The translations under genes were made by a program, and so were the position numbers. This document shows positions 1 through 10,252 of a DNA stretch of 64,000 nucleotides, piece by piece. Below the pieces are notes generated by a model. The model had not been told where the DNA came from and made no database searches. It was given only the letters and a program-made list of their open reading frames with translations. The number at the start of each line of letters is the position of its first letter. The stretch's first letter is position 1. Source of the stretch: Apophysomyces variabilis (Eukaryota > Mucoromycota > Mucoromycetes > Mucorales > Mucoraceae); NCBI GenBank assembly GCA_002749535.1, contig MZZL01000408.1, forward strand, positions 2,496,631 through 2,560,630. Reading direction: 5' to 3'.

Positions 1-340
1 CCATGACGTGATGCAAAAGAGTGGGGTGTTGTATTTAGTGACCGTAAAGGAAGAATAGGTGCAGCCACGATAAACAAAACTTAACGCAAGGCTCTCCGAA
101 AAGGGACTGTTGATAACCGGGGGAAACTGTGCCGGGGCAGATTGGTTGATTGCACGTCATTTTTGAATTGTGCAATCGGGAAATCAAAAGTGTCCGGTGC
201 CACTACACCTTAAATCTTTATACTTCAACGATATCAAAATCGTTTGTATTCTTGTTTGGATACAATACATTAAGTGATGATTCCATGGTTATTCAATGGT
301 TGTTATTTAAACAAAATTTAAGCTCTACAGTATGAAATTC
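1..340. other. Left edge, no gene recognised
   Basis: This stretch lies downstream of the KEX2 stop codon. It is AT-rich with only short open frames that lack convincing starts. It probably holds the KEX2 3' untranslated region and intergenic sequence. Confidence 0.4.
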
Positions 341-3073
341 TTATCCATGTGGTCGAGTTGCTCCGTTGCCAAGCAACGGCCGATTATCGGTATCTGTCTG
401 ATGCGCATCTTCCTCATCCTCTTCGTGAGGCTGTAACTCAGTAAACTCGTAACCGTCAGGCCGAAGAGGCTGAGAAGACGCTTCGTCAGTATTCAAAGCA
501 GGTGACCGCCAACCCTTCCGCTTATACAAGTACATGCCGCTTGCTAGAGCTACTATAACTGCAGTGCCTACAAAACCGTAGAATACGGTGCTAGTAGTTG
601 GTTTTGATGCGTTATGAGGGGTTTCTGGTGCATCTGGGACCACTTCGTCCACATGCGTCGTATTCGTTTGGATAGTATTCGATGGCCGGATGGCAGCGTC
701 TGTGGTACTGGTATGGGTTGTTGGTTTTGGTTTTACTTTGGATGGTCTGGTAGGGACATGCTTTTCGGTGGTAGTAGTTGTTTGGACGCTATTAGTGCTT
801 GTTGCTTCTTCTTTAAACGTTACGTGAGTCTCGGAGGGTTGAAGAGAAATGATATGAGTTGACGAGGGCTGAGCGCCTTGTTCGAAATCGCGATCCATTT
901 CCCCAAAAAGAGTAAGTGTCCAATTAACCAACTTCCCCTTGGCATCCGGATTGCTGACATCGTAAACAAAGAGTGTCCAATTACCAATAGGGTCCTCTCC
1001 CCTAATAATGATTTCAATAAAGATAGATTAAGCGGAAAAGAAAATACGGGAAATACAGAGTCACTAAGCATACCAATGTTTTACAGACATAAACTTCCAA
1101 TTTCGGATGCCATCTGTACTTTTATCCAAGCGTCTTGCCGTAGCTAATTGCGATTCAACCTTATTAGGGCTCTCGAGATTGATAACGATATTGCCACGTT
1201 CCGTGTGTTCAATGTTCACTGTCGCAGTAACATGTTCAAGCCTGCGCAGACCAGCTGCTTTGACCATATCCTCGGTTATTGTGACAATGCTTCGTAATGG
1301 CTTTTTTGCTTTTGTGGACGAGCTGTCTGGTATATCAGTCTTGTTCATTGCCACACCTACTTGTAAGTGGGTTTGGTTGTTGACAAGCTCGAACGTCTTT
1401 GCTGCCTCAACTATAGCATATGCGTCCAGCTTTCCATACCCGTACTTGTGATTGTACATGCGTCCAGAGGGCAGTGCAGCCCAATCGTCGTCTTGTAAAT
1501 TAACCGGGACAGCTGTCTGAACACAGAGATATTGCATATCACGCCATGTCAGCTCTGGCCGTACGGACAGAACAAGAGCAAAAATACCAGCCGCGTTAGG
1601 AGCCGCTGCAGAAGTACCACCATGCAAATCCGCACATTGGTTTTTCCCCACGTCGGTAGTATACTAAAAGACACAGTGAGCTTCACAAGTAATTGAAGGA
1701 ATGGCAAGATACTCTACTATATATTCGCCTCCACCACTTGAATAAGTAACCACAAGCTGCGCAGAACAGCTTTCTGAATAGGACGGATGATTGTCCATGT
1801 GGTCAATCGCGCCTACAGTAATTGTATATATGCTGTTCGTATAACCATCAAAGTTGCAGTTATCACCCGACTGAGCCCCATTGCCAGTGGCGAAGACATA
1901 AACGGAACCTTTCCCACCACGACCATTCTGGATACCATTTATAAAGGCATCAGCTAATATACCATCGGGAGCTTCCATAGTCTCGCCATTATCGGTAGGT
2001 CCCCAAGAGCATGAAAAGATATGGTTTTCTTGGAATTTATAATTGAGTGCTGTAGCCTCGTCGGCATCGGTGATCGCTCCAGATAATATACGAACGCCTT
2101 GAAAGTGGTTGGCTGTTAGATTTCATACTGATGGATTCACCAACTTACCAGCCACTTTAGCATTGTAGGCGATACCGACACCACACGCTTTGTTACGTAC
2201 GGCTGCAATCTGACCAGCACAACGAGTACCATGGTTATCGTCGAAAAGCTTTGGTGTTGGTAAAGCAACATGGTCATTAAAATCATAGGATCCGGCCGCA
2301 AACTAAATAATCCATTAATCAGGTTGCTAGAGCAACGTAGTTTAGTTTGCTAAGCCATTAAACTCACAAAATTAGCTGCAAGATCCACGCTGTCATAGTC
2401 AAGACCGTCATCAAGAAGAACGACAGTTGAGCCATTACCGGTAATACCTGACAAAGAGAAGGTCAGTTCACACTAGATAAAGATGGCTACATACCTTGTT
2501 TCCAAACACCGGTGACATTGATATCTTTACCTGTGTATTCTTGGTTAATCTGTCAATCTGTGGTGAGTTAAAGCAGTAGCGGTGCAAACGAAAATATACC
2601 AAATGCCACTGCTTAGCAAATCCGGGATCTTCGATGTAGAGTGCCTTTTGAACATCTTTTAAAACCAATTTTCCATCCTGTGGCCGTGGAACCGGTGCAC
2701 GTTTGACTCGCTGTCGAAGAACTTGTTTCTCCATACGTCCAACTTTACTCCACGTAACATCACGCTTCGCTAAATTGCGTTGTTTATGCTCTTCGAAAGC
2801 CGTCAGCATGGCATCTTCTCCACGGGGTTCTACACGATCTGCTGATGTGCTGATCATAAAGTAAGTTTTTAGTTCGCCAACGGTCCCTTCATATCTGGCG
2901 CCAAGAGTTTTTGCAATAACAGAGGCTGCTTCTGCCGTACTATCATCAAGATGACCTCGAGGGAAATGTAGGGTATAGTAATGACGATTCGGATCACGCT
3001 TGATAATGTTGGTGGCACTAATGGTTGTTGCCAACACCACCCAACATAAAATGGAGACAATACTGTGCCTCAT
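341..3073 (-). CDS. KEX2: Kexin-type proprotein convertase (Kex2)
   Basis: Calcium-dependent serine endoprotease of the late Golgi that cuts secretory precursors after Lys-Arg or Arg-Arg pairs. The protein starts with a signal peptide ([11 protein letters not shown]...) and a prodomain containing basic pairs (AKRD, RVKRAP). The S8 subtilisin domain follows: Asp motif LLDDGLDY (near 2415), His motif [10 protein letters not shown] (near 2230), Asn/oxyanion motif [10 protein letters not shown] (near 1870) and Ser motif HGGTSAAAP (near 1610). A P-domain ends in NWTLTLFGE, then comes a Ser/Thr-rich stalk, one membrane span ([16 protein letters not shown]) and an acidic cytosolic tail, the full Kex2 order. 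At least five short introns are needed, for example after GGGEYI, where the next exon opens at TTDVGKNQC, and after the Trp codon that precedes GEDPIGNWT. The start at 3073 is the first Met of the signal peptide. Family assignment is secure; exact intron ends are inferred. Confidence 0.95.
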
Positions 3074-3534
3074 TTAGCGGAATGAGTGGGAGACAGCAGA
3101 GTGAAAACCTCAAGGCACTAAGAAAAATGGTATAACGCTGATACTGCGTTTTAAAATGGTTAGGATGTTTCTCAGACCTGCCAGTGAAAAAGCGATGCTA
3201 CTCCGTTTATTTTTGTCATCGTGCAGAGACATGCAATTGAGCTCAGCTGGCGTTGTACCGTTGCATTCTTCCGTTTCTACAGCATTTTTCAATCGGCCAA
3301 AAAGCGTTGTTTTCAAGTTGGTTAGTGCTGATCATTCATCGTTATCTCCAATTCTATCAAGCTGTCAAAGAGAATGATTGAAAACCGTACCCCTCTTGTA
3401 TATGCAGGCTATCCGAAAATCATCCTGTCTGCGCCTTTGGGTTACCTTCGGTTTATCTCACTCAACCAAAAAAGAAGAGAACTTTTGTGTTGATCACTGG
3501 TCCTATTCTTAAGACTATCACGCCCGTATTAGAA
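3074..3534. promoter_or_regulatory. Upstream region of KEX2
   Basis: Region between the KEX2 start codon and a possible upstream minus-strand gene. Open frames here begin only with non-ATG codons. It presumably contains the KEX2 promoter and 5' leader, but I see no clear TATA element. Confidence 0.3.
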
Positions 3535-3738
3535 TCAAATCATGACCCCGGAATTAATCCGCCCACGATCAGCAAATAACACGTCTGCATGAGCTAGATT
3601 TACTGTCTCACTAGTATCCGAAGAGGCAGCAGGATCTAGTGCAATAGGCGCGTTCCTACGACAGTCTTCCTTATGTCTACGTTCGCCGGTAGGTGTTAAT
3701 CTATTTCTATTTGGTAACTTCGGTTTCGGGGAAAGCTG
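3535..3738 (-). CDS. Possible 3' exon of an unrecognised gene
   Basis: On the minus strand, 67 codons are open from a plausible acceptor (tatgag, next to 3738) to a TGA at 3535-3537. The peptide begins QLSPKPKLPN, is rich in Arg, Asp and Ala, and ends RGRINSGVMI. Its composition looks like coding sequence. No intact first exon could be joined in phase: nearby ATG starts around 3880-3925 run into stops before a usable donor. I do not recognise the family. It may be a real short gene with an unseen exon, a decayed gene, or chance. Confidence 0.25.
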   Translation of the reverse strand, partial: QLSPKPKLPNRNRLTPTGERRHKEDCRRNAPIALDPAASSDTSETVNLAHADVLFADRGRINSGVMI

Positions 3739-4158
3739 CTCATAGCGTCGAGGTGTTTAGAAACGATTAAATAGTACCCAAAGACAGTGATAATCAGAAA
3801 AACTCAATAAAAACTAACCTTATCTTTCCTTATATGTATACCTCAGGCTGGGACGAATTCAATAGCGATTTCTTTTGTCATACAGGTAGTCAGATCGCCT
3901 AGCTAAAGTCATATTTTTATATTACAGGAAAGAGAAGATATCAAGATAACCGATCTAAATCGTAACATAAAGGCAATACCGCAATGCTGCTGTAGATGCA
4001 CGCCGGCAGCACCAGACCTGCATTTTCTTACTGTCACTAGGGGTCAAAATGTGGGGATCGGGATGGCGCGCCCGCCGTTGCCACGCACCAAGCCACTGAT
4101 CACCAAAGTTGCTGCTGTTCACTTTTCCAATACTCGAGTTCTGCTTCCTTCACTAATC
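3739..4158. other. Intergenic region before the FKBP gene
   Basis: Nothing convincing is encoded here. It should contain the promoter and 5' leader of the nuclear FKBP gene at 4159 and perhaps upstream exons of the doubtful minus-strand gene. Confidence 0.3.
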
Positions 4159-5647
4159 ATGAGCGTCCAGGGATTTTGGGGTATGTCACGATTCAACCAT
4201 CATCGGACTAAGCACCTTCAACGGTTAACATTAATTAGGTCTTCAAATTCTTCCCGGTAAGACCTATTCGCAGATCGTGTCCAGTTCCTTCCGCATTACG
4301 ATGGTAATCGGCTTTGTGTTAAAGTTTGTTTAAGCTTAAACATTGTATAGGCGGCCTTAACAGAATCTGCAAACAAGAAAGGGCGCACGTCCGTTTGCGT
4401 TCGAGTCGATAAAAACGATTACGTTCTTTGTACGCTCGTTGCTGGAAAAGTATGTTTTAAGCGGTGATCACGCTCGCCTCTGATTGCTTCGTCAATAGAT
4501 TGAACAACAGGTTCTGGATATCTCGTTTGTCGAAGACGAAGAGGTCACCTTCATGGTTAAGGGAGATAAGTATGTATCCGTCAAAAGTTTGTTCGGTACT
4601 AATTGTTGTCTACATAATAGTACCGTTCATCTGACTGGTAATTACACAGCTAGCGAGGAATATCCATCGGATGGCGAACTCTCGATTGATGAAGATAGCG
4701 AGCTCTTAGAGTATGTATACCTTTTTCTATGGCTTGACATCTAATATCTTTCCAATAGTAACCTTCCCGAAGGCGTGGATCGCGAGAAGATCAGTACGTT
4801 AGCATCTACGACGTGATATCCTTACTGATCGTATCTAAACCGTAGATGCCTATCTGAGAGGAGAACTTGATTCGGACGCCCTTGATGATGACGATGAAGA
4901 AGAAGATGAAGAAAAAGAGGAAGACGAAGATGAAGATGAAGATGAAGAGGAAGAGGAAGAGGAAGAAGAAGAGGAAAATGATGATGATGATGATGATGAT
5001 GAAGAAGAAGAAGAAGAAGAAGAAGAACAAGAAGAAGAAGAAGAAGAGGTGGAGGATAAGCAAGTTTCGGATACAAAGAAAAACAAGCGTTCATCTGAAG
5101 AACAAAACGAGCAGAATACGGCCAAGAAGCAAAAAACTATGACCACAGATAAAAACGGAAAATCGGACGAAGAGGCACCCGCAAAGGAGACCAGCAAGAA
5201 GGAAGAATCGAAAAAAGAGCCAGCAAAAAAGCAGGAGAAGGTGAATAAACGTTCAGATCAAAAGTGAAGTAGTGGTTACTAACAATGCGAGACCTTTACT
5301 AGAAACAAATAACCAAGCTTCAAAATGGCTTAATTATTGAAGACGTCAAGATTGGCTTAGGTCCTTCGGCCAGGAATGGAAATCGTGTTGGCGTGCGGTA
5401 TATTGGCAAGTTGGCCAAAAACGGCAAGATTTTTGATAAGAATATTTCCGGTAAACCGTTTAGTTTTGTTTTGGGTCGCAGTGAGGTGATCAAGGGCTGG
5501 GACCTTGGTGTTGCTGGCATGAAACTCGGCGGTGAGCGTAAACTGACCATTCCTGCTGCTTTGGCCTATGGCAAGCGTGGTTCTCCGCCCGCTATCCCGC
5601 CAAGCACTGATTTGATTTTCGAAATCAAGTTAGTTACTATGAAATAA
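4159..5647 (+). CDS. Nuclear FKBP-type peptidyl-prolyl isomerase (FPR3/FPR4, FKBP39 family)
   Basis: Eight exons can be joined in phase: 4159-4180, 4239-4303, 4351-4449, 4499-4569, 4621-4710, 4759-4793, 4846-5240 and 5303-5647, giving 373 residues. The N-terminal nucleoplasmin-like domain opens [20 protein letters not shown] and continues with SSFRITMAAL. A long Asp/Glu tract (about 4885-5055) and a Lys-rich linker follow. The C-terminal FKBP domain has [39 protein letters not shown] and [14 protein letters not shown], so the drug-binding and catalytic pocket residues look intact. This order matches yeast Fpr3/Fpr4 and insect FKBP39, nucleolar or chromatin-bound histone chaperones with proline isomerase activity. 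The last intron uses donor gtgaat at 5241, which bypasses an in-frame TGA at 5265-5267 and has a tactaac branch site. Which paralogue it equals cannot be told. Confidence 0.93.
4880..5055 (+). repeat. GAA/GAT triplet tract encoding a poly-acidic segment
   Basis: Purine-rich imperfect repeat of GAA, GAG, GAT and GAC codons inside exon 7 of the FKBP gene, including seven GAT codons in a row near 4979-5000. It encodes an acidic stretch typical of nucleolar histone chaperones and is likely to vary in length between strains. Confidence 0.9.
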
Positions 5648-7592
5648 GATCAAGTCTTAACCATAGATTGTCATGGATAGTTTTACCCCGCTTGTTACGA
5701 TAAATAAAACACAATTGCCATTAAGTATATGCAAGCTCCGTATTTCACTGATGTGGTAGATATAGATATGAAACAATTTAATATGGTCAAAGTGTGCAAA
5801 TTGTAGACACTGCTATGCTACTAATGCACGTATGGTTCACTGAGAGTCGTCTAAAGCATTTTCATCAATAACAATTGCGCAGCGTTATCCCAAAATTATA
5901 CCTATTACTGTTATATGAATACTAACACGATGCAACATCAATCATAGAGAAATCTAGACCTATATGTATGAACCAGTTTATCTTTCGATAAGACAATCTG
6001 TCTGGGCGTCTTTCAGGGATAAAGTTTGACATATTGTTGGAACATGTGTATGCAAAGGATTGATTCCAATGAAGGAGCATATGGACAATGCATGAAGGCA
6101 CACATTGTCGTTATATGCGGGGATACTTAGCTTTGACTTGCTATGACTTCATTTATGTTGTAAACGAGAACCCTTTTTAAACTCGACAGATAGCATTTTT
6201 AGCGAACTCGGTCTGTACGTTTCTGTGTTACCCTTTGGCGAGGAATACTAGACACGCCATTAACTATAATGGAATGTTGTCGCGCAAAATTGAATGACAA
6301 ACAGGTTAACGACGAACAGTTTATATCACTAACTCCGGTTATTGCTTGTTATTGCTCCCATGGCGCATCCTTGTAACAATAAGACGATATATTTGTCACC
6401 ATTCACCTTTCTTTTAACCTTGTCTTATTTCTGCATCTTATATTATAGGATCTGTTCATAGGTTTGTTCAAATCCCACAGGCACGAAAAGGTTTGTTTAG
6501 CCGCATGATTTCAGAGCTGGAATGGCCTCAAAGCCCAGCCCACTTTAATTCAGCCCATCGGCTTCTGGGTCATAACCTTGGACACGAATAAGATGGTCAA
6601 GTAAGCCTTGGACTAACGTATAGGTCCAGCCCAGATTGATCCGACTGCATCTCAAACCGTTATAATAAGTTGAAGCGCCAATTATGTACCCAGAAATGAT
6701 ACCGATTGAAATGCTGCCTTCTCAGCAAAGGTAGTCTTACGCGACAGCAACAGCCCTTATCCATCAACAGATCTCTTCCAGCGAATGCACAAACCGGGGA
6801 AGAAAAGACAAGTAAAAAAGGCATCATTGAATAGAAGCATCGGGTGAAACAAGGTACGATAACACTGGATGTTTGCTACTATTATGCAGCCATGCAGCCT
6901 CAGGACACAATAGCTCTTGGAAAAGCATATTAAATTATCTCTCATTGCTTACATTGTTCCGGGCAACGGACACAAGCATCAGGGAATTGCAGCAAGTTTT
7001 ATCCGTCTCTGAAAGCTAGGATAGCATATGCTCCCGAACATTTAACCCAACCTAAAAGGATCGGGTGATTTTCAATACAAGCCCGATCCAGCAAAATGGG
7101 AAGTAGATCAAATGTCATTGAAGCTCCTAACTTTGCTTCTAGCATAGTCTTAAAGGCTACAGACAAACAAAACATAACCCACTTGAAGGGAGCATACTGG
7201 ATGACGCATTATTCCTAAATTTTTATATTTTTTTCCTCGCTGGCAGTCAATCACGGATTCATTTGGCTACTATATGTTAGAACGTTATGCTGCTTTATGA
7301 GCGCGTGCTTACGTTAGTCTGACTAAATTTTACACCCGTAGAAAGATGAAGGTTAGGCTAAAATAGGATATAGACGCGTCATAAATAAATAAGGTAATTG
7401 CAAAAACTATCTTCTCTTTCATTAACTTGTCCCTTATGTTGGACACAGAATATAACACAGCTGACTTTCGGAAAATGAGATTTTCATTGGTCAACGGTTT
7501 TTGTTGATCCAACTCCAGGATCAAATTTCAGGAGCCTGCACGACATGAGGTCCAACTAAGATCTCTCACTCTTTCTTTAAGCCCGTTTCCGC
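5648..7592. other. Intergenic region, no gene recognised
   Basis: Nearly 2 kb of AT-rich sequence with only short open frames. One ATG-initiated 35-codon frame near 6268-6375 (MECCRAKLND...) has no recognisable family. I find no transposon termini, tRNA or conserved domain. Confidence 0.4.
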
Positions 7593-8215
7593 TTAGTACT
7601 TGCTTTTTGCGGATTGGTCGTCTTCTATTGCTTTAACGAGACGGGTGGCTTCGTCTATTAATGCTTGCGACCTTTTTTTTTGTGTCGCCTTGGAAACTTT
7701 GAGGTTAATATTGACCAAATTAAGTGTGGAAACAAAATGTGTATGGTTTCACTTTTAAGTGGTTTTTCATCGTTAAGTCCAGACTTCTTTACAACCAAAT
7801 ATGATACCAAATCCGTTGCTGTCGTTTGGGAAAGATCGGCTGCCGAGGATGTACCACTATGCCTGTGATTGAATGATAATCCCTCTCTTATTTTGTATCT
7901 TCATTCGTTATGCCACGTCTGGGCCATTAGTTGCAGCAATGAGAGAAACCTCTTTTTCTTTTTCATTTTTTTCCTTGAATATGCGAAGAAAAGCAACGTG
8001 ATGTATTAGCCAAACGTTCTTCCCACGAAGTGCGTGCATACGAATGCAATTGCAGTATGCAAGAACTAAGCAATTTTCATCTCCGCTGTGCCCATTGGTA
8101 ACTTTATCTTCGGGATGAAATACTTCGTGTTATCCTTCCGCCACTTACACGCAAAAAAGGTTTTCCTGGTGTTGATCTGTCAAAGCCCTGTTTGCGTTAA
8201 TTAAGTTTTGTGAAG
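7593..8215 (-). CDS. Possible small spliced gene, unknown function (5' end unresolved)
   Basis: Three minus-strand segments join in phase with good splice signals. The first reads LINANRALTDQHQENLFCV down to 8149, followed by the strong donor gtaagtgg. The second (7862-7753) reads HSGTSSAADLSQTTATDLVS and ends LNDEKPLK. An intron of 56 bases (gtgaaacc to ctcaaag, with an attaac branch site) leads to the third (7696-7593), which contains QALIDEATRLVKAIEDDQ and stops at TAA. The frame through both junctions and the amphipathic helical composition argue for a real gene. No in-frame ATG was found for the first segment, because a TAA lies just upstream, so a further 5' exon is needed. I do not recognise the family. 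Confidence 0.4.
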
Positions 8216-8283
8216 GTTCGGCTTAGCCTAAGTGGAAGTTGAAACTCGACCATAAGAGTGAACAGGCATTTCGCTTGCTCAAC

Positions 8284-8290
8284 TATATAA
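8284..8290 (+). promoter_or_regulatory. TATA box of the secreted peptide gene
   Basis: The sequence tatataa lies 161 bases upstream of the peptide start codon. The distance fits a TATA-driven gene with a leader containing one small intron. Confidence 0.55.
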
Positions 8291-8371
8291 ACCCAAGGGA
8301 TTCCCGCTCCAACCACGATATCTTATTCCCTTTAATCAGCGAATACAGAACCTGATCAATAGTTTCTTCTG

Positions 8372-8436
8372 GTAAGCCATGGTGTGATGCAATTGACGGA
8401 AAATTCATTGACATCAATTCGGGAAATGACAAGTAG
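8372..8436 (+). other. Probable 5' leader intron
   Basis: A donor (gtaagc) and an acceptor (aagtag) bound 65 bases in the leader of the secreted peptide gene. The segment contains a minimal upstream reading frame, ATG-GTG-TGA, which splicing would remove. Confidence 0.45.
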
Positions 8437-8450
8437 GAAAACAAAAAGCA

Positions 8451-8744
8451 ATGCGTGCCACTCTTCTATTCTTGTTAGTCGCTTTATTTGCAGCTGTTGT
8501 TATTGGTTCGCCCATGCTGGAGGATAATCTAGCAAAGAGAGCGGAGGATTGCCGCGAAGGTCACTTGGAAACGTTGGGTGAAGTGAGAGCTGCCTTGGAG
8601 GGAGATTGCGAATACCGAAAGGGCCTTAAGATTCTCCGAAACAAGAGCGCGCACAACTGCCCGGGCAAGCTATACCAATGCAATGGAAGATGTGGAAAGC
8701 CCAGCCAATTCGCCGGAGTGGAGAACGGTGTCTGCATCGTATAA
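8451..8744 (+). CDS. Small secreted cysteine-rich protein with Kex2 site
   Basis: A 97-residue protein from one exon. Residues 1-20 form a clear signal peptide (MRATLLFLLVALFAAVVIGS). A short acidic propeptide ends at Lys29-Arg30, a Kex2 cleavage site, leaving a mature peptide of 67 residues starting AEDCREGH. It has six cysteines (34, 53, 70, 77, 81, 95), enough for three disulfides. A TATA box and probable leader intron lie upstream. I do not recognise a named family; small secreted cysteine-rich proteins of fungi include antimicrobial peptides, effectors and surface proteins, but nothing here tells which. Confidence 0.8.
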   Translation: MRATLLFLLVALFAAVVIGSPMLEDNLAKRAEDCREGHLETLGEVRAALEGDCEYRKGLKILRNKSAHNCPGKLYQCNGRCGKPSQFAGVENGVCIV

Positions 8745-9255
8745 AGTTCCTTTTTCTTGGAGTTCTTTCTAGCAATTTTTGTCTTTGTCTTGTATAAGGT
8801 GATGATAATAAAACGAAGAGAATTACTATAGTTGATGATTTTATCGCAAGCATTACTTGAGATCAGCCGAATACAACAGCAGAAAATTAATTAGCCCCCT
8901 TTTGTACTGAATAAGGAGGTTGAGTACCAAAGAATGAACTTATAAAGCCACTGACAAGGTAGGACATGCTGTCGTACGACATAGTCAAGCTTTTAAAAAA
9001 AGAAAGAAGGATGAGCAAGCTGGTTACTTTTATTAATGGACATTTGGAGCGGTTTGTCAAATTATTATCCTATGTATTCCAGCCTGAATGAGCACAAAAA
9101 ACGGGTTTTTCAGTGACTATGCGAAATCGAGATGATTGGCATTTGTCGCTTTTTTTATATTCCGGCTGTTGGTTTTCCCTTTCCGCTCCCAGCGAGAAGT
9201 TGTGAAATTGCTCTTTGCACCAACTTTCCCTAACCCGCTGCGTGATTCATAGACC
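8745..9255. other. Intergenic region between the secreted peptide gene and DIM1
   Basis: No coding potential is seen. It should carry the 3' end of the secreted peptide transcript and the promoter of the DIM1 gene. A pyrimidine-rich segment precedes the DIM1 start. Confidence 0.4.
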
Positions 9256-10049
9256 ATGGTAAGTGGGAGAGGGAAGAAAGGGAGAATCGGAACACAATGA
9301 ACATTTCATCCACTGACACAGGAATCTATCTTGGTGAAACGGTTCTTTTCTTTTTGTAGTCGGTAAGTGGTCAGGGAATGATCAAACACGGATGTCATTT
9401 ATCTAACTATTGACAACGTTCTAGTATTTCTTACCTCATTTAACGAATGGCAAGTTTTTTTCCATAACAAACATAGCATAGAGACTTGTGAAGTTGTTAC
9501 TTGGGTACTCATTAGTTTTGTAGGATGGCAAGTGGATCAAGCGATTCTATCGGAAGAAGACAGAGTGGTAGTAATCCGCTTTGGACACGATTGGGATCCG
9601 ACTTGTATGAAGATGGATGAAGTGCTTTACAGCATTGCTGAAAAAGTGAAAAATTTTGCTGTCATTTACTTGGTTGATATCACGGAGGTTCCTGATTTTA
9701 ACAAGGTATATGAAGAGCAGGGAGAAGATATGCAAGGCTGTGCTAAAACCAGTTTTCCATAGATGTACGAATTATATGATCCATGCACGGTCATGTTCTT
9801 TTTCCGTAACAAACATATCATGGTGGATCTTGGTACGGGTAACAATAACAAGATCAACTGGGCCTTGGATGACAAACAAGAAATGATCGATCTGATTGAG
9901 GTAAGGAATCCAAAATGAAGAGAAAACAGCTGTGGATCCTCAAAATCGATTCGTTTTCTTATTTTCTTTAGATTGTATACCGTGGTGCACGTAAGGGACG
10001 TGGTTTGGTGGTCTCTTTGAAAGATTATTCCACAAAATACAAATATTAG
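9256..10049 (+). CDS. DIB1: U5 snRNP thioredoxin-like protein DIM1/DIB1 (TXNL4A)
   Basis: Essential spliceosome component of the U4/U6.U5 tri-snRNP with a thioredoxin-like fold. Exons: 9256-9258 (ATG alone), 9360-9362 (TCG), 9425-9449, 9524-9705, 9763-9900 and 9972-10049. Joined, they encode 142 residues, the length of this very conserved family, starting MSYFLPHL. Hallmark stretches include VDQAILSEEDRVVVIRFGHD, DPTCMKMDEVLYSIAEKVKN, LVDITEVPDFNKMYELYDP, FFFRNKHIMVDLGTGNNNKI and RGARKGRGLVVSLKDYSTKY. The second exon is only three bases long, and the third intron starts GC instead of GT (gcaagttt). Identity is close to certain; the microexon rests on the conserved Ser2 and good flanking splice sites. 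Confidence 0.96.
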
Positions 10050-10252
10050 CTGTGGAAAAACTTGGGATTTTTATATTTTAAAACAAAGAAAAAAAAAAGA
10101 AACAACGATGCAAATGTTACAATGGAGAACGATGTATACAAGAAGAAAAGATTCAAACAAAGGGAAAAAAAAAGGGAAAAATATGTGGAGATTGAGTGCC
10201 GTGTGTAATAGGAGATTTTGGGGAAAAGCGAAGAAGGGGTATCATTGTTAAT

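Noticed and set aside
3110..3316. Minus-strand frame just upstream of KEX2
   Set aside because: It starts with TTG rather than ATG and lies in the KEX2 leader region.
4806..5197. Poly-Phe, poly-Leu, poly-Ser and poly-Lys frames at the acidic tract
   Set aside because: They are alternative readings of the GAA/GAT repeat in the FKBP gene.
6460..6490. Possible tRNA T-arm (gttcaaatccc)
   Set aside because: The flanking bases do not form the required stem, and no acceptor or anticodon arm is present nearby.
6530..6620. Short minus-strand peptide ending in PEADGLN
   Set aside because: The frame closes in both directions within a few dozen codons and no splice partner was found; a mobile-element relic was considered but not supported.
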